Shown here: in pieces, positions 1 to 8,030 of the stretch
Numbering within the stretch: position 1 is the first letter of the stretch
Layout: each line of letters begins with the position of its first letter
Position numbers and translations under genes: made by a program
Assembly (NCBI GenBank): GCA_946480705.1
Contig: CAMLLF010000001.1
Coordinates: 1 to 24,291 of the forward strand
Length of the DNA stretch: 24,291 nucleotides
Direction: 5' to 3'
Source of the DNA: an uncultured Lysobacteraceae bacterium
GTDB taxonomy: Bacteria; Pseudomonadota; Gammaproteobacteria; Xanthomonadales; Rhodanobacteraceae
The notes under the pieces: model-generated
The model's database searches: none
What the model was told of the DNA's origin: nothing
The model's input: only the letters and a program-made list of their open reading frames with translations

Positions 1-633
1 ACGATCCGTCATCCCGCCATCGCGGAGCTTGTCACTCGCGCGCTCGCGGGCGAGGCGCAGACGTTCGAGATGCGCCGGCGCGATGTTGTTGACGAGGGCA
101 ATCTCCGGCCGCGCGATCGCGGCGAGATAGGCGATGTCGCCCGGCTTGCCGGCACCCATCTCGAGCACGGCGAACGCGGTTTCCGGCGGCAGCGCGAGCA
201 GGGTCAGCGGCAGGCCGATCTCGTTGTTGTAGTTGCCCTGGGTCCAGTGCGTGACGCCGTGCAGCGCAAGGATCGACGCGGTCAGCGTCTTGACCGTGGT
301 CTTGCCGTTGGAGCCGGTGATGCCGATCACGCGCGCATCGCTGCGCGCACGCACCGCGGCGGCGAGATCGCCGAGCGCGCGTTCCGTGTCGGCGACGACG
401 ATCTGCGCGAGCGGCACGTCGACCTTGCGCGCGACGAGTGCCGCGGCCGCACCGGCCGCGCGCGCCGCATCGAGGAAATCGTGCGCATCGACGCGTTCGC
501 CCTTGAGTGCGACGAACAGATCGCCCGCGCGCAGCGCGCGCGTGTCGGTGGCGACGCCATGCACGTCGGCGTCGGCGCCGCTCAGGCGTCCGCGCGTCCA
601 GACCGCGATTTCGGCGAGGCGCAGATTCAGCAC
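1..633 (-). CDS. murF: UDP-N-acetylmuramoyl-tripeptide--D-alanyl-D-alanine ligase (MurF), N-terminal part, cut by window edge
   Basis: MurF adds D-Ala-D-Ala to UDP-MurNAc-tripeptide in the cytoplasm, the last soluble step of peptidoglycan precursor synthesis. The visible 211 codons hold the N-terminal substrate domain, an ATP-binding P-loop TGSNGKTT (residues 106-113), the MurF-specific GNYNNEIGLPLTLL segment (133-146; this separates it from MurE), EMGAGKPGDIAY (159-169) and the NNIAPAHLE motif (182-190). I chose the GTG start at 633 because GAGG lies 5 nt upstream and the protein then begins like MurF (LNLRLAEIAVWT). It follows ftsI by 145 bp, whereas murE is usually between them. After HLERL (residue 192) the expected GS..GVA..KGE segment is missing; the last 19 codons do not resemble MurF, which may be a contig-end artefact. 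Confidence 0.9.
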   Translation of the reverse strand, partial: MLNLRLAEIAVWTRGRLSGADADVHGVATDTRALRAGDLFVALKGERVDAHDFLDAARAAGAAAALVARKVDVPLAQIVVADTERALGDLAAAVRARSDARVIGITGSNGKTTVKTLTASILALHGVTHWTQGNYNNEIGLPLTLLALPPETAFAVLEMGAGKPGDIAYLAAIARPEIALVNNIAPAHLERLRLARERASDKLRDGGMTDR

Positions 634-671
634 GCGCACCTCGCGACAATAAGAGCGGGCGGCGCGGACGA

Positions 672-689
672 CCGGTCCTCGCGGACCGG
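672..689. repeat. Perfect 7-bp inverted repeat in the ftsI-murF gap
   Basis: CCGGTCC and GGACCGG flank a 4-nt loop (tcgc), 39 bp upstream of the murF start. It is the second of two hairpins in the 145-bp gap. It lacks a T-tract, so I see it as an RNA structure of unknown role (attenuator or stabiliser) rather than an intrinsic terminator. Confidence 0.6.
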
Positions 690-728
690 GAGCGTCCGCG
701 CCGACGCCGCCGGGGCAAACGTGCGAAA

Positions 729-749
729 GGCGCCGCGAGTCGCGGCGCC
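729..749 (-). terminator. GC-rich 9-bp hairpin after ftsI, terminator-like or processing site
   Basis: GGCGCCGCG and CGCGGCGCC pair perfectly around a 3-nt loop; on the minus strand the stem is followed by only TTT. It sits 29 bp after the ftsI stop. The stem is very stable but the U-tract is short, so it may weaken or pause transcription into murF rather than stop it. Calling it a terminator is inference. Confidence 0.4.
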
Positions 750-778
750 GCTGCGGGTTGCGGGGAGAAGGATCGGCG

Positions 779-2623
779 TCATTCCGGTACGCCTTCCTCG
801 TCGTTCGTGGCACCCGGTTCGTACTCGGGCGCGGCATCGCCGGCCTGCACCGGCGCCCAGTTGCCGGCGCCGTCGGCGTACCACTTCTCCACATTGTCGG
901 GCGGCACGTCGAGCAGGCGCAGCGCGCCGTCCATGACGCGGCTGAACGCCGGCGCGGCGACCATGCCGCCGGTATAGGCGCCCTTCGGATCGTGGATCAC
1001 CACGACGCCGACGAGACGCGGACTGCTCGCCGGCGCGAGCCCTGCAAACGTGGAAATGTAGCGGCTGTCGTAGCCGCCGGCGACGGCGCGGCGCGACGTG
1101 CCGGTCTTGCCGGCGACGCGATAGTTGCGCACGGCCGCGCGCAGGCCGGTGCCGCGCGGCGTGATGACGGTTTCGAGCATGGTCACGATGGTCTGGGCGA
1201 GCGCGGGGTCGAGCACTGCGCGCTCGGGGTTCTGCGCGCCTTTGACGAACGTCGGCGCGCGCAGGCGACCGCCGTCGGCGAGCACCGCATAGGCCTGCGC
1301 GAGCTGCAGCGGCGTCACGTTGAGGCCGTAGCCGTAGGACAGCGTGGCTTTCTCCACGACGCCCCAGCCCTTGGCCGGCGGCAGCACGCCGGGCGCTTCG
1401 CCCGGAAAGCCGCTGCCGGTGCTTTCGCCGAAGCCGACGCGCTTGAACATGTCGTAGAGATGTTCGTTCGACAGCGACAGCGCGATCTTCGCCGCACCGA
1501 CGTTGCTCGAGCGCGTCAGAACGCCGGTCACGTCGAGCAGTCCCTTGTTGCTGGTGTCGCGGATGATGTGGCCGGCGAGCGGCATCGTGCCCGGCGTCGT
1601 GTCGATCGGCGTGTTCGGCTTCCACTTGCCGCTTTCGAGCGCCGCGGCGATCGTGAACGCCTTCATCGTCGAGCCGGGCTCGACGACGTCGGTCAGCGCG
1701 CGGTTGCGACGGATCGAAGTGTCGCCGTTGTTGACGGCGTTCGGATTGAACGAGGGTTGGTTCACCGTCGCGAGGATTTCGCCGTTGCGCGCATCGAGCA
1801 CGACGATCGATCCCGACGTCGCGCCATGTTCGAGCAGCGTGCGCTTGAGCTCGCGATAGGCCAGCGACTGGATGCGGCGATCGATCGACAGCGTCAGGTC
1901 CCGGCCCGGCTGCGGTTCGCGCAGCAGTTCGACGTCCTCGACGACATGGCCGAGCCGGTCGCGGATCACGCGCTTCGCGCCGGGCTTGCCGGCCAGCCAT
2001 TCGTCGAACGCGAGCTCGAGCCCTTCCTGGCCGCGATCGTCGATGTTCGTGAAACCGAGCACGTGCGCCATCACCTCGCCGCTCGGGTAATAGCGGCGGA
2101 ATTCGCGCTGCGCGCTGACGCCGGGGATCTTGCGGTCGAGGATCAGCCTGGCGTCATCGGGATTCAGATGACGCTTGAGATAGAGAAATTCCTTGTCGGC
2201 GCGCTGATCGAGCTTCTGCCGCAGCACGGCCTCGTCGATGCTCAACGCCTCGGCGAGTTCCGGAATGCGGCCGGCATGCTGCAGCAGTTCCTGCGGATTC
2301 GCCCAGATCGACTCGACCGGCGTGGAGACGGCCAGCGGTTCGCCGTTGCGGTCGAGCACGGTGCCGCGCGACACCGCGATCGGGACGTCGCGCAGGTAAC
2401 GCGCGTCGCCCTGTTCCTGATAGAAGTCCTTGCGCAGCACCTGCAGGTCGACCGCACGCACGACGAGGCCGGTGCCGGCCAGCGTCAGCAACATCAGCAC
2501 GGCCGAAAGACGCGCCTTCAGATTCACCGGCGGACGCGCACGCGTGGCCGCGCGCAACACCGCGGCAGCGCTGCTGCGCGGAGCGGCTTCGGCGAATTCG
2601 CGCGGGCGGGGCGGCCTGTTCAT
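779..2623 (-). CDS. ftsI: Peptidoglycan D,D-transpeptidase FtsI (PBP3)
   Basis: This is the septal transpeptidase that crosslinks peptidoglycan at the division site as part of the divisome with FtsW and FtsQLB. The 614-aa protein has a short cytoplasmic N-terminus, one membrane anchor (about residues 37-57), a pedestal domain starting near VSRGTVLDRNGEPLA (84-99), and a C-terminal penicillin-binding domain with all three active-site motifs: S318-T-M-K321, S372-S-N374 and K506-T-G508. Length is normal for the family. The ATG at 2623 overlaps the ftsL stop by one base (TGATG), which supports translational coupling and this start rather than an in-frame upstream one that would read through ftsL. 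A long acidic C-terminal tail (ending about NDEEGVPE) follows the catalytic domain. Confidence 0.97.
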   Translation of the reverse strand: MNRPPRPREFAEAAPRSSAAAVLRAATRARPPVNLKARLSAVLMLLTLAGTGLVVRAVDLQVLRKDFYQEQGDARYLRDVPIAVSRGTVLDRNGEPLAVSTPVESIWANPQELLQHAGRIPELAEALSIDEAVLRQKLDQRADKEFLYLKRHLNPDDARLILDRKIPGVSAQREFRRYYPSGEVMAHVLGFTNIDDRGQEGLELAFDEWLAGKPGAKRVIRDRLGHVVEDVELLREPQPGRDLTLSIDRRIQSLAYRELKRTLLEHGATSGSIVVLDARNGEILATVNQPSFNPNAVNNGDTSIRRNRALTDVVEPGSTMKAFTIAAALESGKWKPNTPIDTTPGTMPLAGHIIRDTSNKGLLDVTGVLTRSSNVGAAKIALSLSNEHLYDMFKRVGFGESTGSGFPGEAPGVLPPAKGWGVVEKATLSYGYGLNVTPLQLAQAYAVLADGGRLRAPTFVKGAQNPERAVLDPALAQTIVTMLETVITPRGTGLRAAVRNYRVAGKTGTSRRAVAGGYDSRYISTFAGLAPASSPRLVGVVVIHDPKGAYTGGMVAAPAFSRVMDGALRLLDVPPDNVEKWYADGAGNWAPVQAGDAAPEYEPGATNDEEGVPE

Positions 2624-2891
2624 CAGCGGCGCACGATCACCACGTCGGCGGGATCGACCGAGTCCATGCCGAGCTGGCCGCGCGCGACCTGCTCGATGCG
2701 GTTGGGCTCGGCCCAGGTCGACTGTTCCAGCTGCAGCCGGCCGTACTCGAAATTCATCTCGTCGCGCTCCTTGTTGAGCCGGGTCAGCTCGATGAACAGC
2801 ACGCGGCCTTCGTGGCGCTGGTAGACGACGCCGATCGCGCTTGCGATGTCGGCGAGCAGCAGCAGGGCGAACAATGCGAATCCGATGCGCT

Positions 2892-2895
<4 letters not shown>
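2623..2895 (-). CDS. ftsL: Cell division protein FtsL
   Basis: FtsL is a small bitopic divisome protein that works with FtsB and FtsQ to activate septal synthesis by FtsWI. The 90-aa product has one membrane segment (about residues 4-22, [18 protein letters not shown]) followed by a periplasmic heptad-rich region ([20 protein letters not shown]) and a [17 protein letters not shown] stretch typical of FtsL before the end. Its ATG overlaps the rsmH stop (ATGA, 4 bp) and its stop overlaps the ftsI ATG, so it sits in a tightly coupled operon. FtsL sequences are poorly conserved; position and topology carry much of the assignment. Confidence 0.93.
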
Positions 2896-3833
<938 letters not shown>

Positions 3834-3861
3834 CCTGCTCCACCCCGATCCGTAAATTCCG

Positions 3862-4308
3862 CTACAACTTCAGGTTCATCATCGCGTCGCTGATCTCGTC
3901 CTCGCCGATGGTCTGGCGGATCTTCGCGAGGTGCGCCTGCTCGCTCCACAACTCGAATTTCGTTCCCATGCCGAGCAGCACCGCCTTCTTCTCGATGCCG
4001 GCCGCCATGCGCTGGCTCGCCGGTACGAGAACGCGCCCGGCACTGTCGGGCTCGACGTGGGCCGCGGCACCGACCAGCTTCATCTGCAGCGCGCGGTGCA
4101 CGGCCTTGACGTTGGGCAGCGCGTTCACCTGGTCGCGCACGGTTTCCCACTCGTTGAGCGGGAACAGCCACAGACAACCGGTCTCGAAGGGGTTGTAGGT
4201 GAACACCAGGCGCCCGGCCGACAGACCCGAAATCAGCTCGCGATAAGCCGTCGGCACGGCGAGCCGACCCTTGTCGTCGATCGTGATGGCGGTCTCGCCC
4301 TGAAACAT
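3862..4308 (-). CDS. mraZ: Transcriptional regulator MraZ
   Basis: MraZ is the DNA-binding repressor encoded first in the dcw cluster; it binds repeated TGGG boxes in its own promoter. The 148-aa product has the two AbrB-like half-domains of the family: [22 protein letters not shown] (2-23) and, in the second half, [19 protein letters not shown] chose the ATG at 4308 because the family begins MFxGE; an in-frame start at 4341 exists, but it would place the MraZ boxes inside the coding region. The stop is TAG at 3862. Four MraZ boxes lie 15-50 bp upstream, so autoregulation is expected. Confidence 0.96.
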   Translation of the reverse strand: MFQGETAITIDDKGRLAVPTAYRELISGLSAGRLVFTYNPFETGCLWLFPLNEWETVRDQVNALPNVKAVHRALQMKLVGAAAHVEPDSAGRVLVPASQRMAAGIEKKAVLLGMGTKFELWSEQAHLAKIRQTIGEDEISDAMMNLKL

Positions 4309-4322
4309 GCCCCAGTGTCCTT

Positions 4323-4358
4323 CCCCACAAATTCCCACCAATTCACACCGGCGCCCAC
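4323..4358 (-). promoter_or_regulatory. MraZ operator: four 10-bp-spaced TGGGN boxes
   Basis: Read on the minus strand, GTGGGC, GTGTGA, GTGGGA and GTGGGG occur at exact 10-bp intervals, each separated by 4 nt. This is the established MraZ-box arrangement (TGGGN repeats separated by 5 nt) upstream of mraZ. The second box (TGTGA) is degenerate. The first box overlaps the end of the -10 hexamer, so MraZ binding should block promoter escape. A further TGGGG adjoins the start codon at a non-standard 13-bp spacing. Confidence 0.88.
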
Positions 4359-4385
4359 ACTAGTCTCAGCCCCTGAGACTGTCAA
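4357..4385 (-). promoter_or_regulatory. Sigma-70 promoter of mraZ with a palindromic spacer
   Basis: TTGACA (4385-4380, perfect -35) is followed after exactly 17 bp by TAGTGT (4362-4357; 3 of 6 match to TATAAT). The spacer is a perfect inverted repeat, AGTCTCAG-GGG-CTGAGACT at 4380-4362, which touches both hexamers. That placement would let a dimeric regulator occlude RNA polymerase in addition to MraZ. The promoter call rests on sequence match and position. Confidence 0.75.
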
Positions 4386-4786
4386 GGAGAATTTCCGTTA
4401 CAGATCAATGGGGTTGTCACTGTTTGCGTTGATTTCAGGCGTTTTCTAAGCAAACCCACTCAGCGCATTGAATTCCAAAGAAATTCATGGGTTCACAGTG
4501 TCGTTACGTTGCTGAACGCCACGGCTCAGCCCGACAGGTACGTACAGTCGTGCGCGCAGCGTTCCGTGTCGGCGCTCACAGAGTCTGGTCGCCGCCGGTT
4601 CAGGCACCCCGGGACCACGCCGATCGCGCCCGGTCCGCCCGGCGTCGCGCCGGCACGTGACAGGCGGCACGCCCGTTTCCCGCTTCGCGCGATTGTCGCC
4701 GTCATGAAAATCGCGCAATGTATCCAAATCACAGTTGCGCACTGTGATACCCGAGTCGACTCCAGCCACCCCCTGGGAGATCCGCC
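4386..4786. other. Intergenic region between divergent mraZ and the haem protein gene; two inverted repeats
   Basis: No convincing gene lies here. Inverted repeat 1 is GCGCGATT (4687-4694) with AATCGCGC (4709-4716), loop 14 nt. Inverted repeat 2 is given as its own entry. The remainder is GC-rich in its middle (about 4540-4680) and relatively AT-rich next to the mraZ promoter (4386-4500). I could not fix a convincing promoter for the plus-strand gene; a weak TTGTCG hexamer at 4693-4698 has no good -10 partner. Confidence 0.6.
4728..4748. promoter_or_regulatory. Perfect 8-bp inverted repeat, candidate operator upstream of the haem protein
   Basis: ATCACAGT (4728-4735) and ACTGTGAT (4741-4748) flank a 5-nt centre, ending 38 bp before the start codon at 4787. 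Dyad symmetry, AT-richer composition and promoter-proximal position suggest a transcription factor site. It is not a CRP/Clp site, since the TGTGA/TCACA half-sites are in the opposite order. The regulator is unknown. Confidence 0.5.
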
Positions 4787-6151
4787 ATGAGTGCTCGTCT
4801 GCAGCAATGGTTGTTCGGTGCCGCCCTGATGTTTTTCGGCAGCGCGGCTTTCGCACAGACCCCGTGCGACGCCAACGCAAGCTGGTTCACGAACCCGAGT
4901 TTCCCGACCACCATTCCCGGCGGCGGCACCAACGACTGCCAGTTCCATCAGTTCGCCTGGCAGGCTTTCGCCGACCTCGTGCAGCCCGCCGACGGCGGCC
5001 GCGAATTCGAGACCTGGATGCCGGAATACGGCATTTTCGTACCGGCCGGCACGCCGGTGACACCCTGGGGCGAGCAGCCCAGCGCGCCGTGTTCGGCTAG
5101 TCCGAAGGCCGCTGCCGCCGACGCGAAGAAACTGTTCCTGCGCCCGCGCGTCCCCAAGGGTGCAGGCGTCGACGGCGGCTCGGATCAGCAGGCGACGGGT
5201 GATCCGCTGTACGACCAGAACAAGAACGTCGTGTACTACAGCATGTGGGTCAACAAGACCGAGTACGACTTCATCACGACCTGCGACTTCAACAACACGA
5301 CCTGCATCACGTCCGCACCGACGTCGACGGCATTGCCGGCCGGGTCGGTCGAACTCAAGGCCGCGTGGCGCACGTTCACGAACAAGGTTCCAACGGACAT
5401 GTACGTGATCAAGGGCGTCGTCGGTACGGACTGCCAGCCGGTCGTACTCGGTCTCGTCGGCTTCCATGTCGTCGTCAACACGCAGGATCATCCGGAATTC
5501 ATCTGGGCCACGTTCGAGCACAACTCCAACGCACCGGACTGCACGAACCCGCAGAAGGCACCGGCCAGCGGCTGGTCGTTCAACAACCCGAGCTGCAGCA
5601 CGGCCGACTGCCCGCCGAACAAGACCAAGGTCAATCCGACCCAGGTCTGCCGCGTCGCGCCGCAGGGCGGCGGTTCGACCGACAACACCAGCGCGATGAT
5701 TGCGCTGAATGCGTCGGTGCTGTCGACCTTGCAGGGACTGATAAAACAGTCGCCGACGAAATACGGCGACATGGCGGTCTGGCAGAACTACCAGATGACC
5801 GGAAACCTCTGGACCGTCGGCGGCGCGCTGCCGCCGTCGGCGACGAATTTCGCGGGCTCCAAGGAAAACGCGAACACGACGCTCGAAACCTTCATCCAGG
5901 GCAACGGCAACAACTGCTTCACCTGTCATACGCAGAAGCAGTTCGTCAGCTCGACGAAGGGGCCGATGGGCTTCCCGACCGGCGCGCCGGCCAATTTCAG
6001 CCATCTCTGGGGCTTCTCCCAGCAGACCGGCGGCTGCGGCAACGGCAAGGGCCCGCTGCCGGCAGCCTGCCCGATCAAGAACGGCAATACCGCGAGCCTG
6101 ACCGACCAGGCGAAGCAGGCGGCCAAGGACAAGGTGAAGGAGAAGAAGTAG
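4787..6151 (+). CDS. Secreted protein with a single CxxCH haem-binding motif, uncharacterised family
   Basis: The 454-aa product has a clear Sec signal peptide (MSARLQQWLFGAALMFFGSA, cleavage after AFA near residue 24), so it acts in the periplasm or outside. Near the C-terminus is C377-F-T-C380-H381, a c-type haem attachment motif. Other recognisable blocks are CQFHQFAWQAFADL, VELKAAWRTFTNK, VGFHVVVNT and EFIWATFEHNSN, which I recall from a poorly studied family of secreted haem-motif proteins; the name is not certain. It is rich in Cys, Asn, Thr and Gly, ending in a Lys-rich tail (KDKVKEKK). The ATG has GGGAG about 8 nt upstream. It stands alone, divergent from mraZ and convergent with the DUF3297 gene. 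Electron transfer or redox catalysis is possible but unproven. Confidence 0.85.
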   Translation: MSARLQQWLFGAALMFFGSAAFAQTPCDANASWFTNPSFPTTIPGGGTNDCQFHQFAWQAFADLVQPADGGREFETWMPEYGIFVPAGTPVTPWGEQPSAPCSASPKAAAADAKKLFLRPRVPKGAGVDGGSDQQATGDPLYDQNKNVVYYSMWVNKTEYDFITTCDFNNTTCITSAPTSTALPAGSVELKAAWRTFTNKVPTDMYVIKGVVGTDCQPVVLGLVGFHVVVNTQDHPEFIWATFEHNSNAPDCTNPQKAPASGWSFNNPSCSTADCPPNKTKVNPTQVCRVAPQGGGSTDNTSAMIALNASVLSTLQGLIKQSPTKYGDMAVWQNYQMTGNLWTVGGALPPSATNFAGSKENANTTLETFIQGNGNNCFTCHTQKQFVSSTKGPMGFPTGAPANFSHLWGFSQQTGGCGNGKGPLPAACPIKNGNTASLTDQAKQAAKDKVKEKK

Positions 6152-6209
6152 AGGTTGGCAGGTAGGAACTAGTGGAAAATCGCGCCTTGCGGCGCAGGAG
6201 AGAATATGG

Positions 6210-6256
6210 AGGAGTGAGAAACGAATGGGCTGGGCCTTCTCTCGTTTCTCACTCCT
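6210..6256. terminator. 15-bp perfect inverted repeat between convergent genes (bidirectional terminator or REP-like element)
   Basis: AGGAGTGAGAAACGA (6210-6224) and TCGTTTCTCACTCCT (6242-6256) pair perfectly around a 17-nt loop. The element lies between the convergent haem-protein and DUF3297 genes and overlaps the last codons and stop of the latter. It has no poly-T tail, so it may be a dispersed extragenic palindrome that also acts as a transcription barrier. A smaller hairpin, GCGCC-TTGC-GGCGC, lies just before it (6182-6195). Confidence 0.6.
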
Positions 6257-6509
6257 GACTACACTCGCCTTCCATGCGGTAATAAGCGACGACCTCGCCC
6301 TTGAGCTTGATCGTCATCGGATTGCCGCGGCGATCGCGCGCGCGGCCGGCCGGAACGCGGATCCAGCCTTCGCTGACGCAGTATTCCTCGACGTCCTGGC
6401 GCTCGGCGCCGTTGAAGCGGATGCCGATGCCGCGCTCGAACGCGGCGGCGTCATGGAACTTGCTGCGCGGATCGGCGTCGAGGCGGTCGGGAGGCGTGTC
6501 GGTGGTCAT
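6249..6509 (-). CDS. DUF3297 family protein
   Basis: This 86-aa cytoplasmic protein matches the DUF3297 pattern I know from Xanthomonadaceae: MTTDTPPDRLDADPRSKFHD, GIGIRFNGAERQDVEEYCVSEGW and RRGNPMTIKLKGEV. Function is unknown. I chose the ATG at 6509 because the family starts MTDTPPDRL; the in-frame extension upstream lacks family similarity. The C-terminal end (about YYRMEGECSQE) is encoded by the arm of the inverted repeat at 6242-6256 and goes past the usual family end, so insertion of that repeat may have replaced the original stop. The gene is separate from the M1 peptidase gene upstream (141-bp gap). Confidence 0.88.
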   Translation of the reverse strand: MTTDTPPDRLDADPRSKFHDAAAFERGIGIRFNGAERQDVEEYCVSEGWIRVPAGRARDRRGNPMTIKLKGEVVAYYRMEGECSQE

Positions 6510-6650
6510 CGAAGCGGGGTCCTGGGCAAAGCGCGGATGATAACCGCGTGCGACGCAACCCGTGGCGCCGGCTTCGCTCGGGCCTATGTCGACGCCATTC
6601 GTATCAGCCTCGTCCGCTGCGGTCGCACCCTCGGGCATCCGGTTCGGCAA

Positions 6651-8018
6651 CTAGTCGCCGTAGACCCATTGCGCGAACAGCGCGGACAGGTCGCGCCCGC
6701 TTGCTGCTTCCATCGCGCGCTGGAAATCGACGCTCGTCACGACGCCGCCGGCATGGCGGCGAGCGAAAGCGCGCATGCCGTCCCAGAAGATCGTTTCTCC
6801 CAGATCCTCGCGCAAGTGCGCGAGAAAAAGCGCTCCCTTGCTGTACTGCACCGCGCGGCGCGTTCCCAAGGACGGATACGTGCCCGACCAGGCAAGCGGC
6901 TTGTCGAACCCGGCCGCGCGTGCCTTGTCGATCCGCTGACGCGCCCGGTCCAGTTCCTGTTCGTAGGCGGCGCGACCGAACGCATGCTCCTTCCATGCGG
7001 CGCCCATGAACGTCGTGATGCCCTCGTTCAACCAGAAATCGCTCCACGACTCGCAGGTAACGAGGTTTCCCCACCACTGATGCGCCATCTCGTGCGCGAT
7101 GGCCCAGGCAGTCGCGGGCTCCTGCCGCTCGCGCTCCAGCTCCTCTTCGCCGATCAGAGAAAACGTCGCGGCCTCCTGCGCTTCGCGCCCAGGCACGAGC
7201 AATTGCACATAGCGGCGATCGGGCACGGCGATACCGGCCTTGCCGGCCAGGAACCGCGCGATGGAAGGCGTGTGGACGAAGACCTCGCTCAGATTCCTGT
7301 TTTCTCCTGTCGCGTCCAGATAGACGAACTCCCCCACGTCGGTCCGAATCGAACGCCTCGGAAAATGTCCCGCGGCGAACCCGAACAGATAGGAAGAATA
7401 GGGACGCGTGGATCGCCATCGATGACGCTCGCTGCCGTCGCGCAGACGCTGGAGTGGCAGCGCGCGGCCAACACCCAGCGACGTCGCACCGGCCGGAAGC
7501 CGCAGGTCGAGCGAAAAGTGCGCCTTGTCGCCGGGCGCGTCCTGCAGGCAGACCATCCAGTCGCAGGCGAAATAGCTGGTGTAGAGCCCGGCCTTCGTCA
7601 GCGTCACGCCTCGCGCGGGAACGCCGCTGATCGCGAACGACAACGTGGCCGTCGCACCTTTGCCGAGCGCGCGGGGCAGTTCGAACACCACGCCGGCGGC
7701 GCTGCTGACCACCTTGACCGGCCGGCCATCCAGGCGCGCCGCACCGACCTGCAGCGCGCTGGCCGAAAACGTCAGTGCCTTCAGCGCATCCGCGGTGCTC
7801 CGGAACGTGATGGTTTCCGATCCGGAAAGTGCGGTCGTCGCGAGCGCCGGATGCAGCGCGACGTGGTAACGCTCGACATCGAAGCCCGGCCCGGCCGCGG
7901 GTATCGGCGCCTGTCCCGCGGCGGCCGAAGCGATCGCCAGCGCAACCGCGGCCATGCCTGTCCGGCCTCCCTGGCCGATCGGCTTTCCGGCTGAATCCAT
8001 GGGGGCGACATCGCGCAT
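6651..8018 (-). CDS. Short M1-family zinc metallopeptidase
   Basis: The 455-aa protein has a hydrophobic N-terminal stretch (about residues 21-36) suggesting export, an N-terminal beta domain, and a catalytic domain with the gluzincin signature H309-E310-M-A-H313 followed after 18 residues by E332 in WLNEG. These are the zinc ligands and catalytic Glu of M1 aminopeptidases. The exopeptidase GAMEN motif is replaced by QEAATFSLIGE (281-291), and the helical C-terminal domain of classical M1 enzymes is absent. Aminopeptidase specificity therefore cannot be assumed. The start at 8018 has AAAGGA about 8 nt upstream. It follows the panE-like gene by 12 bp, so the two are probably cotranscribed, with no obvious functional link. 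Confidence 0.9.
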   Translation of the reverse strand: MRDVAPMDSAGKPIGQGGRTGMAAVALAIASAAAGQAPIPAAGPGFDVERYHVALHPALATTALSGSETITFRSTADALKALTFSASALQVGAARLDGRPVKVVSSAAGVVFELPRALGKGATATLSFAISGVPARGVTLTKAGLYTSYFACDWMVCLQDAPGDKAHFSLDLRLPAGATSLGVGRALPLQRLRDGSERHRWRSTRPYSSYLFGFAAGHFPRRSIRTDVGEFVYLDATGENRNLSEVFVHTPSIARFLAGKAGIAVPDRRYVQLLVPGREAQEAATFSLIGEEELERERQEPATAWAIAHEMAHQWWGNLVTCESWSDFWLNEGITTFMGAAWKEHAFGRAAYEQELDRARQRIDKARAAGFDKPLAWSGTYPSLGTRRAVQYSKGALFLAHLREDLGETIFWDGMRAFARRHAGGVVTSVDFQRAMEAASGRDLSALFAQWVYGD

Positions 8019-8030
8019 TCGATCGGTCCT

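Noticed and set aside
1..633. Assignment of the first gene as murE
   Set aside because: The GNYNNEIGLPLTLL segment and the P-loop context TGSNGKTTVK are those of MurF, not MurE.
758..2824. A 688-codon plus-strand open frame opposite ftsI
   Set aside because: It is antisense to an intact ftsI with all catalytic motifs; composition is Arg/Ala-rich and no domain is recognisable.
4341..4341. Upstream in-frame start for mraZ giving an 11-residue extension
   Set aside because: The family begins MFxGE, and the extension would put the MraZ operator inside the coding sequence.
4728..4748. CRP/Clp binding site
   Set aside because: The half-sites are in the order TCACA then TGTGA, opposite to TGTGA-N6-TCACA, so it is kept only as an unassigned dyad.
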